From Bdellovibrionales bacterium (GTDB lineage Bacteria > Bdellovibrionota > UBA1018): a DNA stretch of 64,000 nt. The stretch covers positions 1-64,000 of the forward strand of contig JAFEAP010000027.1 in NCBI GenBank assembly GCA_018266355.1, given 5' to 3'. This document shows positions 1 to 7,684 of this stretch, one piece after another (position 1 is the stretch's first letter; every line of letters begins with the position of its first letter). The position numbers and the translations under genes were made by a program. The notes beneath the pieces are model-generated. The model was given only the letters and a program-made list of their open reading frames with translations. It did not search any database and was not told the DNA's origin.

Positions 1-1740
1 ATCGAGGGAGCGGAGCATCCGGTGGCGGTCGCGGTTCCGGAGTTCGTGAGCGTGAAGGTTTGGGTCGAGGAGTTCGAACCGGCGTTCACGTTCCCGAAGT
101 CCTTCGTCATCGGGGTCCACGCGAGGGTCGGCGCGATTCCGCTCGTCACGATCTGGTTCGCGGTCGTCGAGGCGGACCCTCCGAAAGTACAACTCCGGGA
201 AAGCGTCGTCGCCTTCGCCCCGGACGAAGTGGGATTTGCGCGGACGTCGACGGTGCAGGTCGCGTTCGATCCGGCGAGGTTCGCGGTACCGCAGTTATCG
301 GTGACGATCGTGAAGTCGGTCGAGTTCGAGAGCGCGGGAGCGGAGCACCCGGTAGCGGTCGCGCCGCCCGTGTTCGTGAGGGTGAACGACTGGGTGGAGG
401 AGTTCGATCCGACGTTGACGTTCCCGAAATCGTGGGTCAGCGGCGACCAGACGAGCGATGCGGAAACGCCGTTCACGACGATTTGGTTCGCGGTCGTCGT
501 CGGAGTGCCGCCGAAAGTGCAGGCACGCGAGAGCGTCGCGGACTTCGCGCCGGTCGCCGCCGGATTCGCGCGGACGTCGACGGTGCAGGTCGCGCCGGAG
601 CCGGCGAGGGTGTTCGTACCGCAGTTATCGGTGACGATCGTGAAGTCGGTCGAGTTCGAGAGCGCGGGAGCGGAACATCCGGTGGCGGTCGCAGTGCCGG
701 AGTTCGTCAGCGTGAAGGTTTGGGTCGAGGAGTTCGAACCGACGTTCACGTTTCCGAAGTCCTTCGTGAGCGGGGTCCACGCGAGCGCCGGCGCCGCCCC
801 GGTCACGACGATTTGGTTCGTGGTCGTGGAGACCGTGCCGCCGAACGAACACACCCGGGAAAGCGTGGTGGCCTTCGCCCCGGTCGAGCCCGGGTTCGCG
901 CGAACGGTGACGGAGCACGTGCCGGTGACCGCGGCGAGATCGCTCGTGCCGCAGCCGTCGGCGGTGATCGAGAAGTTCGTGGTGTCGGTGATCGTCGGAG
1001 CGGAGCATCCGGTCGCGGCCGCGCCGCCGGTGTTCGAGAGCGTGAAGGCCTGGCCGGCTGAGTTCGTCCCGACGTTCACGCTGCCGAAGTCGTGGGTGAG
1101 CGGCGACCAAGCGAGCGACGTCGTCGCGCCGGTCGCGACGATGAGGTTCGTCGTCGTGGAGACGGTGCCGCCGACGGTGCACGTGCGCGAGAGCGTGGTC
1201 GCGACGCCGCCGGGGCTCGTCGGATTCGCGCGGATGCTGGCGATGCAGCTCCCTCCGCCGACGAGATCGTTCGTCCCGCAGGTGGTCGCGACCAGCGAGA
1301 AGTTCGTGGTGTCGGTGATCGTCGGAACGGAGCATCCGGTCGCGGGGATGTTCCCCGAATTCGAGAACGTGAAGTCCGAGGTGGCGGAGTTTCCGCCGAC
1401 GGTGACGGTGCCGAAATCGAGGCTCATCGGGGAGACGGCGAGCACGATCTCGACGCCGTTCACGCGCACGAGGGTCGAAATCAGCTGGCTCGTTCCTAGG
1501 CTGTCCGTGCAGGTCATCGCGAGCGTGGTTTGGGAAACTCCGCGCGCCGCAGGCTCGGCGTCGACGGTGATCGAACAGCTCGAGCCTTGGGCGATGCTCC
1601 CGCAGTCGGCCGAAACGATCGAGAAATCCAGCGGATCGCCGAGGACCGGCGCCCCGCACGTCACTGCGCCGGCGCCTTGGCCGCCGACGAGTTCGTTTGT
1701 GAAGGTCACCGTCGTCGGGGCGGAGGTCGCATGAACGTTC
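1..1740 (-). repeat. Tandem ~330-bp intragenic repeats
   Basis: The lipoprotein gene contains about five full units with a period near 330 bp. Recognisable repeats of the same block begin near plus-strand positions 33, 365, 697, 1027 and 1350. Units at 33, 365 and 697 are more alike than the later ones, which suggests recent duplication at the distal end of the gene. Confidence 0.8.
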
Positions 1741-1931
1741 ACGTTTCCGAAGTCGAGGAGGTTCGAACTCACGGTGAGCGTCGAGAACCCGACGGAGGAG
1801 CGGAAGCCGTTGAGCTTTTGGATTTGGGTGGTGCATCCCGCGAGCGCGAACGCCGTCGCGAGCGCGACGAACCGAAGTGCGTGCGCGAGCGCGTGCCGAG
1901 TTTTGATCGCAGAAACGAATCCGGAGCTCAC
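1..1931 (-). CDS. Repeat lipoprotein with choice-of-anchor D domains (3' end cut by window)
   Basis: Reading the minus strand from a GTG at 1931 gives an open frame to the window edge (643 codons, no stop). A GAGG ribosome site lies about 8 nt upstream. The N-terminus has a basic/hydrophobic signal ending in LAGC (Cys33), a lipobox. The rest is a tandem array of about 110-residue units. Each carries a DFGNVNVG-like strand, then TLTNSG, GCSAPxLSNSxDFTIVTDNCG, a cysteine-containing CTVDVRANP stretch and LSRxCTFGG. This is the choice-of-anchor D / HYDIN-like immunoglobulin fold, so the likely role is a surface-anchored adhesive or structural protein. It is the second repeat lipoprotein in the window besides the giant one at 43-53 kb. 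The opposite-strand frames here are shadows. Confidence 0.85.
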   Translation of the reverse strand, partial: MSSGFVSAIKTRHALAHALRFVALATAFALAGCTTQIQKLNGFRSSVGFSTLTVSSNLLDFGNVNVHATSAPTTVTFTNELVGGQGAGAVTCGAPVLGDPLDFSIVSADCGSIAQGSSCSITVDAEPAARGVSQTTLAMTCTDSLGTSQLISTLVRVNGVEIVLAVSPMSLDFGTVTVGGNSATSDFTFSNSGNIPATGCSVPTITDTTNFSLVATTCGTNDLVGGGSCIASIRANPTSPGGVATTLSRTCTVGGTVSTTTNLIVATGATTSLAWSPLTHDFGSVNVGTNSAGQAFTLSNTGGAAATGCSAPTITDTTNFSITADGCGTSDLAAVTGTCSVTVRANPGSTGAKATTLSRVCSFGGTVSTTTNQIVVTGAAPALAWTPLTKDFGNVNVGSNSSTQTFTLTNSGTATATGCSAPALSNSTDFTIVTDNCGTNTLAGSGATCTVDVRANPAATGAKSATLSRACTFGGTPTTTANQIVVNGVSASLVWSPLTHDFGNVNVGSNSSTQSFTLTNTGGATATGCSAPALSNSTDFTIVTDNCGTANLAGSNATCTVDVRANPTSSGAKATTLSRSCTFGGSASTTANQIVTSGIAPTLAWTPMTKDFGNVNAGSNSSTQTFTLTNSGTATATGCSAPS

Positions 1932-1957
1932 GAACGTACCTCAAGGCCCTGGAAAGG

Positions 1958-2092
1958 TTAGGTTTTCTTAATATTTATAATATCTGAGTATTTTGCTTTT
2001 TTGAACAAAGTTTTTACTTTAAAAGGGGATAAACTATAGTTTATTTATTTATTTTAAATATTTGAAACTACTATATTTTTTTGAATCGTGCG
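1958..2092 (-). promoter_or_regulatory. AT-rich promoter island with 16-bp perfect palindrome
   Basis: This stretch upstream of the GTG-started lipoprotein is overwhelmingly A/T in a GC-rich genome. It contains a perfect 16-bp palindrome, ATAAACTATAGTTTAT, at 2029-2044, a plausible dimer-bound operator. I could not fix one -10/-35 pair because too many A/T hexamers occur. The region 2093-2174 upstream of it shows nothing recognisable. Confidence 0.45.
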
Positions 2093-2174
2093 CGAGTGTC
2101 GGCGAATAGGGAAGGACTCCCTTCGGCCACCGGAGTGAACGCCCCCTTACGGTCCGTAAACTTCGGGCTAATAC

Positions 2175-2573
2175 TCAGTCCGCCGACTGGGCAATGCAAA
2201 TGAACGAGAAAGCGCGTCCGTCGGAAGACATCGCCGAGGCTTGGGTGCCGACGAAGGCACCGTAACTCTGGGCGGTCGAACGGAGGATCGTCACGTCGTT
2301 CACGAGAACGGCGATTTGGAGTTCGCTGCGGGCGACGACGGCGTTCGCGCGTTGGATCCGAAGTTTCACCGTGCCGTCGTTCGAAACCCATAGGCGGTCG
2401 CCGCGAACCGAGCCAGAAACGTCGAGGTGATCGGCGAGGATCAGCACTTCTTTCGTCCGGTTCGAATCGAGGGATTCGATTTGGGAGAGGATGCAGCGGC
2501 CCTCCGCGCGGGCAGCGGCGGAGCCGAGGAGAGCGATCATCAGGACGAGAATCATCGGGAAACGCGAAGACAT
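2175..2573 (-). CDS. Exported protein of unknown function
   Basis: This encodes 132 residues. The first 23 form a Sec signal peptide with a hydrophobic core and an AxA-type cleavage region (AAARAEG). The mature part is about 109 residues with two cysteines (one just after cleavage, one near the C-terminus) that could form a disulfide. It reads as a small beta-rich domain. I do not recognise a family. The gene sits between the repeat lipoprotein and a DUF4421-like protein on the same strand; the 56-bp gap upstream makes co-transcription with the latter possible. Confidence 0.7.
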   Translation of the reverse strand: MSSRFPMILVLMIALLGSAAARAEGRCILSQIESLDSNRTKEVLILADHLDVSGSVRGDRLWVSNDGTVKLRIQRANAVVARSELQIAVLVNDVTILRSTAQSYGAFVGTQASAMSSDGRAFSFICIAQSAD

Positions 2574-2629
2574 GCCGCACTCCTACGGGAGCACCGCGGC
2601 GAGGTCAAGCGAAAGAGCCGTTTTTGGCT

Positions 2630-3580
2630 CTAAAATCGAACTCCACCCGCGATCGATCCGGCGAAGTCGCTGTTCCCAATCTTGATCGATTCGGTCGAAT
2701 AGTTGAAGTAGTCCATGAGGAAAGACGCCTTCAGGAATCCGTGTCCGCCGTTCAGCCCGAACGAAACCCGGAAGTGACCGTTGAACTGGCCGGTATTCCG
2801 CGCCTCGTTCGTCGCGATCAGATCGTAGGCGAGGTGATTGATGCCGAAGGTGAGTCCGAAGAACGCGGAGGCGAAAACCGCGGCGGGCCCGTCCCAAAGG
2901 ACGCCGTATCCGCCCCCGACGCCGACGTTCGTCGTCTTCGCGCCCTTGATCGATCCGTCGCTGCCGAAGGTCGCGACCTTTTCCGCCGGGATCAAACCGG
3001 CGTCGTTCCGGAAATACTGGTGGCGGATCGAAGTGAGCAGCATGAACGAACCGGCGGTGGTGTTCTGGGGCTCGCTCTGGTCGAACGCCGCGGGCATCGA
3101 GTACCCTTTCGGGCTCAGCACGTAAAAGAAGTTCAATCCGTAACCCGTGGACTGCATCTCCGGCAGGCGATAGTACTGCGCGCCGTTCAAGGTCGCCGCC
3201 GAAAGCCGACTGCTGTTCTCGATGAGGTACCCGGTATAGTGATTGTAGCCGAGTTCGATTCCCCAATTCCGAACGTAGTAGGTGACCATCGTCGAAGTGT
3301 ACTTACTCTGACCTTCTTGGTCGCGGATCTCGCGGCTCGCGGGGACGGCGAAGGCGAGCGTGCCGGCGAGCCACCGGTATCCGAGGATCACGCCGGCGTA
3401 ATTCGACTGCGAAGGCCGGAAGGTGAGCTTCTCGCTCTCCGCGATCTTCGGGGAGAGGTCGATTCCGAGCGAGTCGGCTTCGAAGCTGAGTCCGATTTTC
3501 CACGGGCGATAGCCGCCTTCGGCCGCGCGGGCCGCCGGGATAAATCCGAATGCGAGGAGAAACAGGGCGAGGAGTCGCAT
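2630..3580 (-). CDS. DUF4421-like outer-membrane barrel protein
   Basis: This encodes 316 residues with a clean signal peptide (residues 1-19, ending AARAAEGG). Next come alternating strands rich in aromatic residues and glycine, ending in GGVRF; a C-terminal phenylalanine is the usual outer-membrane beta-barrel signature. Segments such as YYVRNWGIELGYNHYTGYL and the LDYFNYS-type C-terminal strand resemble the DUF4421 family, whose function is unknown. It probably sits in the outer membrane. Family assignment is by recollection of pattern only. Confidence 0.65.
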   Translation of the reverse strand: MRLLALFLLAFGFIPAARAAEGGYRPWKIGLSFEADSLGIDLSPKIAESEKLTFRPSQSNYAGVILGYRWLAGTLAFAVPASREIRDQEGQSKYTSTMVTYYVRNWGIELGYNHYTGYLIENSSRLSAATLNGAQYYRLPEMQSTGYGLNFFYVLSPKGYSMPAAFDQSEPQNTTAGSFMLLTSIRHQYFRNDAGLIPAEKVATFGSDGSIKGAKTTNVGVGGGYGVLWDGPAAVFASAFFGLTFGINHLAYDLIATNEARNTGQFNGHFRVSFGLNGGHGFLKASFLMDYFNYSTESIKIGNSDFAGSIAGGVRF

Positions 3581-3634
3581 CTCTATACAACCGAAGTGTA
3601 GAGAGAGAATCCCGCTTCCGCGAGAAATGATCTC

Positions 3635-4249
3635 CTAAGCGGCCTTCTTCGTCTCGGTCTCGGCGACGTAGTTCTTCGACTCGAGGTAGATCGCCGCCCA
3701 TTTCGGATCGAACTGGGTGCCGGAGCAGCGGGCGATTTCCGCGTAAGCGACTTCGAGCGGAAGGCCTTTGCGGTAGGCGCGGTTCTGGGTCATGGCGTCG
3801 ACCGTATCGACGATCGCGATGATGCGGCCGAGGAGGGGAATGTTTTCGCCCGCGAGTCCGTCGGGATACCCGGCGCCGTCGTAGCGCTCGTGGTGACTGC
3901 GAACGGCGGGGAGGATCGCCGCGATCAGCGGGAGGTGCGCGAACGGGCGGAGGATGTGCTCGCCCCAGGCGGGATGGCCCATCATGCGCTTCGCTTCGAA
4001 CGGATCGAGCTTCGCGGGCTTGTTCAAGATCGCTTCCGGGATCCCGATTTTCCCGAGGTCGTGCATGAGTCCGGCGTATTTCGCCTCGATCGCCTCGGCT
4101 TCGGAGAGGCCGCCCGCTTTCGCGAGCAGGTACGAGGCTTCGGAAACGCGTTTGCAGTGATCAGCCGTCAGCCGATCATGGGCGGCGAGGGCCTCCCAGA
4201 GGGACTGAAAAACGCGTTGTTCGGTAACCCGGACGGATTCGATCAGCAT
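3635..4249 (-). CDS. HD-GYP domain cyclic-di-GMP phosphodiesterase
   Basis: This encodes 204 residues, almost entirely one HD-GYP domain. Visible metal and signature residues are His31, the HD pair His63-Asp64 in MHDLGKIGIP, His92, HHE at 119-121, and the D-x-G-x-GYP segment at 124-129. All positions expected of an active c-di-GMP phosphodiesterase are present. There is no receiver, PAS or membrane segment, so it is a stand-alone cytoplasmic enzyme. It is divergent from rpmG across an AT-rich gap. It likely lowers c-di-GMP in motility, biofilm or life-cycle switching. Confidence 0.92.
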   Translation of the reverse strand: MLIESVRVTEQRVFQSLWEALAAHDRLTADHCKRVSEASYLLAKAGGLSEAEAIEAKYAGLMHDLGKIGIPEAILNKPAKLDPFEAKRMMGHPAWGEHILRPFAHLPLIAAILPAVRSHHERYDGAGYPDGLAGENIPLLGRIIAIVDTVDAMTQNRAYRKGLPLEVAYAEIARCSGTQFDPKWAAIYLESKNYVAETETKKAA

Positions 4250-4289
4250 GCCTTCTTACGTTTCGGCCGGGCCGGAAAAATCATGAATG

Positions 4290-4345
4290 CTTTTTAGAAA
4301 ATAGAAGTGGTATAACTATATGAAATTAAAAGAAAATTATGATTC
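4290..4345. promoter_or_regulatory. AT-rich divergent promoter region
   Basis: The 205-bp gap between the HD-GYP gene (minus) and rpmG (plus) has an AT-rich stretch with a TATAAC hexamer near 4312, a reasonable -10 for rpmG. No convincing -35 was found. The remaining 110 bp before rpmG would be a long 5' leader. Confidence 0.3.
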
Positions 4346-4454
4346 CGAAATCCGCGCTCGATCGAAAACCGGGTGCCGAGCGCGCGACTCGGGGATTTTG
4401 ACGGCGGAAAACTCCCTTGAAACGGTCGGTCGTCGCTGATAACCGAAGGACCTT

Positions 4455-4631
4455 ATGGCAAAAGGTAACCGCGTTATTGTGACTCTGGAATGTACGGAAG
4501 CTCGTAAAGAGGGCGTTCCGCCGTCGCGCTACGGCACGACGAAGAATAAGACGAAGACCACCGAGAAGCTCGAGAAGATGAAGTACAACAAGCACCTTCG
4601 TCGTCACACGCTTCATCGCGAAGTGAAGTAA
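4455..4631 (+). CDS. rpmG: 50S ribosomal protein L33, zinc-free form
   Basis: This 58-residue protein starts [20 protein letters not shown] and ends [11 protein letters not shown]. The VTLECTE start and the RRHTLHxExK end are characteristic of bacterial L33. Only one cysteine remains of the two CxxC pairs seen in zinc-binding L33 (the first pair is CTEA, the second is lost), so this is a C-minus paralogue that does not need zinc. It also carries an insertion, [10 protein letters not shown], after the first motif. It is followed by two short hairpins and a stronger terminator. Confidence 0.9.
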   Translation: MAKGNRVIVTLECTEARKEGVPPSRYGTTKNKTKTTEKLEKMKYNKHLRRHTLHREVK

Positions 4632-4729
4632 ACTCCGCGAGGAGTTTACACGCGCGAAGCGCGTCGGTGATCCATCCGCCGCGACCGCGAGGGAGCGGAT
4701 CCCGACCGAAAACTTCGAACTGATTTCTG

Positions 4730-4762
4730 AAAAGCTCCGGTCGCCCAGCGATCGGGGCTTTT
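4730..4762 (+). terminator. Intrinsic terminator after rpmG
   Basis: A 10-bp stem (4730-4739 with 4753-4762, one G.T pair) is A-rich on its left side and ends in a run of T on its right, followed by a T-rich stretch. This is the expected layout of a rho-independent terminator, possibly usable in both directions. Confidence 0.7.
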
Positions 4763-4797
4763 CGATTTTCCGCTCGCGAAAAATCCCGAGGGAACCG

Positions 4798-5517
4798 ATG
4801 TCCCGTTTCCGCCTCCTCTACGAATCGCCGGAGTTCGTCGCCGTAGATAAACCCTACGGTATCCACGTGCATCCGCCCGAGGACGAACGGTTCGGCATCT
4901 CGAAATCGACGAACGGCCTCGCCCTCCTCCGCGATCAGCTCGGGAAGTACGTCTATCCCGTGCATCGCCTCGACCGCTCGACGAGCGGGGTAGTGCTTTA
5001 CGCGCTCGATCCCGAGTCGGCGGGCAAACTCGCCGGCCTTTTCGCGAGCCGGGCCGTCGAGAAGACTTATTTCGCTCTCGTTCGCGGCGAAGCGCGCGCG
5101 AGCGGAGAGATCGATTCCCCGCTCGCCGAGGAAGGGAAGGCCGCCGTCGACGCGCGCACGCGCTACGAACGGATCGGCGCGCGCGAACTCCCGTGGGCGA
5201 ACGATCGTTTCGCGACCTCGCGTTACTCGCTCCTCCGCGTGCGGCCCGAGACGGGGCGATACCACCAGATCCGCCGTCATCTTCGACGCGAGAACCACCC
5301 GATCGTCGGCGATACGGTCCACGGGGACGGCGTGCACAATCGCCACTGGCGGACGGAAATCGGACGCTCCTATCTTTTCCTGAAGGCGTATTCGCTCGCG
5401 TTCACGAGTCCGTTCGACGGGCGCCGGATCGAGCTCGCCTCGTACTGGAACTCGGAGTGGCTTCGCGTGTTCGAGCGCCTCGGCGTCTGTCCGCGCGAGG
5501 CGATCAGACCGGCGTAA
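4798..5517 (+). CDS. truC: RluA-family pseudouridine synthase, TruC-like
   Basis: This encodes 239 residues. The RluA-family catalytic motif HRLDRSTSG places the nucleophilic aspartate at residue 59. VAVDKPYGIHVHP near the N-terminus and RPETGRYHQIRRHLRRENHPIVGD near residues 160-180 are the other family blocks. No S4 domain precedes the catalytic core. That, the short length and the wording of the blocks fit TruC (tRNA U65) better than RluC/D (23S rRNA); substrate is inferred. A strong hairpin follows the stop. Confidence 0.85.
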   Translation: MSRFRLLYESPEFVAVDKPYGIHVHPPEDERFGISKSTNGLALLRDQLGKYVYPVHRLDRSTSGVVLYALDPESAGKLAGLFASRAVEKTYFALVRGEARASGEIDSPLAEEGKAAVDARTRYERIGARELPWANDRFATSRYSLLRVRPETGRYHQIRRHLRRENHPIVGDTVHGDGVHNRHWRTEIGRSYLFLKAYSLAFTSPFDGRRIELASYWNSEWLRVFERLGVCPREAIRPA

Positions 5518-5569
5518 AACACACAAAGCCGGCATCTTCTTCCGAAGATACCGACTTTGGTGTGTGTGT
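5517..5569. terminator. Long imperfect hairpin, terminator candidate after truC
   Basis: A stem of about 20 paired positions with two mismatches and a TTCC loop begins right after the truC stop codon. Its outer arms are ACACACAAAG and CTTTGGTGTGTGT. The right side runs into a GT-rich stretch rather than a clean U tract. It is the first of three hairpins in the 326-bp gap 5518-5843 between convergent genes. Confidence 0.55.
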
Positions 5570-5592
5570 TTGTGTTTGTGGAGGATCACCCT

Positions 5593-5611
5593 CCCGTCCG
5601 AATCGGACGGG
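5593..5611. other. Short perfect hairpin in convergent gap
   Basis: An 8-bp perfect GC-rich stem (5593-5600 with 5604-5611) closes a three-base loop and is followed about 10 nt later by a T run on the plus strand. It may be a second terminator reading plus. Outside the three hairpins, 5612-5789 shows no gene or recognised element apart from two G7 runs. Confidence 0.4.
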
Positions 5612-5789
5612 AACGTGAACTTTTTCTTCTCCGACCCGCGGGCTTCGGCGAGTTCCACATCTCGCGCGCGCGGGGGGATAAGCGCCCCGGGTTCAGGGGG
5701 GGCGAAAACTTCAACGAGGGACGGATCGAGTTTAAGGGAGAGGTTCGGGGGAGGATCGAAGGGTTTCGATCTTTCGGGTCTTCTTCAGC

Positions 5790-5817
5790 GTTCCCCCTCG
5801 GCGAACCGAGGGGGAAC
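5790..5817 (-). terminator. 12-bp perfect hairpin with CGAA/TTCG loop after the lipoprotein gene
   Basis: Perfect 12-bp inverted repeat (5790-5801 with 5806-5817) around a four-base loop. On the minus strand the loop is TTCG, a very stable tetraloop. It lies 26 nt beyond the stop of the minus-strand lipoprotein gene, so it is probably a terminator or 3'-end stabiliser of that transcript. No long U tract follows. Confidence 0.55.
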
Positions 5818-5843
5818 CGGTGAAGAGAGTCGGGACAAAGCGA

Positions 5844-6596
5844 TTACTCGCTCAGGTCGGCACGGAATCCGGAGATGTCCTTCCGGGAGGCGTCGACCGC
5901 GGCCGAGCCGGCCGCCACGTCGGAGAGCGAGCCGCCGATGGAGACGTTCGCTTGGGTGTTCGGGTCCGTGAGCACGTCCTTGGCCGAGAGGCCGGCCGCG
6001 CTGAGGGCCTTATCGTCGTACTTCGCGCCGAGCTTGTTCATGCGGCTGATCGAGAGGTCGATCCGCGCCTTCATGACGTCGAGGGCTTTGTCGGAGTCGG
6101 AGTCCTTCGCGAGGCGATTGAACTCGAGTTGGGCCGGGCCCGTCGCCGAGGTATCGATCGACCACTGGCGGTCGGCGTTTTCGGTGTCTTTCGTGCAGTC
6201 GGCGCCGGCTTTGTCCTTACAGACGAAGACGAGGCCCGCTTTCGCCATACAACCGTCTCGGAAGTCCTTGATGAGTTTCAGGTCGCCGAGGAAGCTGTCC
6301 TTCGTGCCCGCGACCTTCAGGTCGATCGCCGCGATTTTACAATCGGTCATTTGGGCCGCCGCGAGGAGCTTCGCGTCTACAGCCGCCGCGTCGTCCGCGA
6401 CCGGCGTCGAAGACGGGGTGCCCGACGGTTGGGAGTTCGGGACGATCGGGTTCGTCGGGTTCGTCGGGTTCGAGAGACCTCCGCCGGCGGCGACGGCGCC
6501 TTTCGCAGGAGCGCGACCGCGGCGTTCGCAGCCGACGAAGGCGACGAGAGCGGACATCGAGAGGATCAGGATTTTCGAGTTCAGGGACGTTTTCAT
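5844..6596 (-). CDS. Putative lipoprotein of unknown function
   Basis: This encodes 250 residues. The signal peptide ends in the lipobox-like AFVGC, lipidating Cys23. Residues 24-70 are low-complexity, rich in Gly, Pro, Asn, Ser and Thr and including an NPTNPTNP repeat; this is probably a flexible tether. The remaining 180 residues are helical and charged, with four cysteines clustered between about 86 and 134. I do not recognise the family. The gene stands alone, facing truC and divergent from tatA. Confidence 0.7.
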   Translation of the reverse strand: MKTSLNSKILILSMSALVAFVGCERRGRAPAKGAVAAGGGLSNPTNPTNPIVPNSQPSGTPSSTPVADDAAAVDAKLLAAAQMTDCKIAAIDLKVAGTKDSFLGDLKLIKDFRDGCMAKAGLVFVCKDKAGADCTKDTENADRQWSIDTSATGPAQLEFNRLAKDSDSDKALDVMKARIDLSISRMNKLGAKYDDKALSAAGLSAKDVLTDPNTQANVSIGGSLSDVAAGSAAVDASRKDISGFRADLSE

Positions 6597-6737
6597 GGGA
6601 TGACTCCTTCACTTTCACTTCAGTTACACACACAGCTTCCGCACCGGCTTGGGGGTGGGTCACCATTTACACAGGCAGGGTTATACCAAAGCCTGATCGA
6701 AATGGTCAACTTTAAATCGACGAAAACCCTATCTTTT

Positions 6738-6813
6738 TTTCACGGTGAAAGAAAAACCTATATTTTCAACAAGTTAATATTGAAACGGCTCTCAAAACCG
6801 GGCATTTTATATA
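6738..6813 (+). promoter_or_regulatory. Candidate tatA promoter/operator region
   Basis: Within the AT-rich gap 6690-6830 there are two inverted repeats, TTTCACGGTGAAA at 6738-6750 and TTTCAA-N10-TTGAAA near 6764-6785, plus TATATA at 6808-6813. These are plausible operator and -10 sites for tatA-dedA. Spacing to a -35 is not ideal, so the assignment is weak. Confidence 0.3.
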
Positions 6814-6838
6814 GAACGACATTCGTTTGGGGGTCTCT

Positions 6839-7024
6839 ATGTTCGGCTTAAGCCTCGGGCACATGCTCATCATCCTCGTCATCGTGCTTCTGCTGAACGC
6901 GAAGCGCCTTCCCGAACTCGGATCCGCGCTCGGCAAGGGAATGCATGCCTTCAAGAAGGGCATCGAGGGAAAATCCCACGAGAACGAGAAAGACCCGAAC
7001 GATCCGGATTCGAAGGACACTTGA
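6839..7024 (+). CDS. tatA: Twin-arginine translocase subunit TatA
   Basis: This encodes 61 residues starting at the ATG at 6839; an in-frame TTG at 6827 is possible, but the ATG has a GGGGG ribosome site 5 nt ahead. A single membrane helix (HMLIILVIVLLLN) is followed by the hinge and amphipathic helix KRLPELGSALGKGMHAFKKG, then an acidic tail, the standard TatA layout. Asn-Ala replaces the usual Phe-Gly at the hinge. No tatB or tatC is nearby. dedA begins 3 nt after the stop, so the two are probably co-transcribed. Confidence 0.9.
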   Translation: MFGLSLGHMLIILVIVLLLNAKRLPELGSALGKGMHAFKKGIEGKSHENEKDPNDPDSKDT

Positions 7025-7027
7025 TCG

Positions 7028-7684
7028 GTGCTTCATTCCGCGCTCCATGGTTGGCTCGTCACCTGGTTCGCGTGGGTCGAGCATTGGGGATACGCGGGCG
7101 TTTTCTTCCTGATGGCGATGGAAAGTTCGATCTTTCCGGTGCCGTCCGAAATCGTGATGGCGCCGGCCGCGTTCTGGGCCGCGCAGGGAAAAATGGATTT
7201 CTGGGGCGTGGTCGTCGTCGGCACGCTCGGTAGCTACTTCGGCTCGCTCGCGACCTATCTCGTTTCGCGCAGCCTCGGCCTCCCCATGATCCATCACCTG
7301 AGTAAGCGCTACGGAAAGCTGCTCTTCCTCTCCGGCGAGAAACTCCGCCAGGGCGAAGCGTGGGTCGAAAGACACGGCATCGTCGGGATCTTCGTCGCAC
7401 GCCTTCTCCCCGTCATTCGCCACCTGATCGGAATTCCGGCGGGCGTGTTCCGAATGCCGCTCGGACCTTTCTCGGCGGCGACGCTCGTCGGTGCCGGGCT
7501 CTGGTGCTTCGTGCTCTCTTGGTTCGGCCGCGAGGTCATCGGGAATTCCCCCGAGCTCCTTCAGTCGCCCGAGCAGCTCATCGCCGTGATGAAGGCGAAA
7601 GTGATCTGGATCGTCGCCGGCGTCGCGGTATTCGGGGCACTTTACGGAATCATGGCTTGGATGCGGAAATCCCCAGTTTCGTGA
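7028..7684 (+). CDS. DedA family membrane protein (SNARE-associated/VTT domain)
   Basis: This encodes 218 residues starting with GTG, 3 nt after tatA. Four to five hydrophobic segments are present. Family signatures are the glutamate-containing MESSIFPVPSE near residue 31 and the re-entrant-loop motif FVARLLPVIRHLIGIPAG near residue 121. DedA proteins support envelope integrity, and some recycle undecaprenyl phosphate or flip phospholipids. Loss of DedA proteins is known to affect Tat export, which makes the tatA neighbour meaningful. The last 35 nt overlap the convergent glycosyltransferase gene. Confidence 0.9.
   Translation: MLHSALHGWLVTWFAWVEHWGYAGVFFLMAMESSIFPVPSEIVMAPAAFWAAQGKMDFWGVVVVGTLGSYFGSLATYLVSRSLGLPMIHHLSKRYGKLLFLSGEKLRQGEAWVERHGIVGIFVARLLPVIRHLIGIPAGVFRMPLGPFSAATLVGAGLWCFVLSWFGREVIGNSPELLQSPEQLIAVMKAKVIWIVAGVAVFGALYGIMAWMRKSPVS

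Noticed and set aside
22-1734. Plus-strand 570-codon frame
   Set aside because: Antisense of the choice-of-anchor D lipoprotein. The minus frame has a GTG start, ribosome site, lipobox and recognisable Ig-like units; the plus frame has none of these.
1-1740. Regular repeats considered as a CRISPR-like array
   Set aside because: The units are about 330 bp, diverged and in frame with the protein; there are no short direct repeats with unique spacers.
5820-6851. Plus-strand 343-codon frame
   Set aside because: Shadow of the lipoprotein gene on the minus strand; it also runs through its AT-rich promoter and has no domain or signal.
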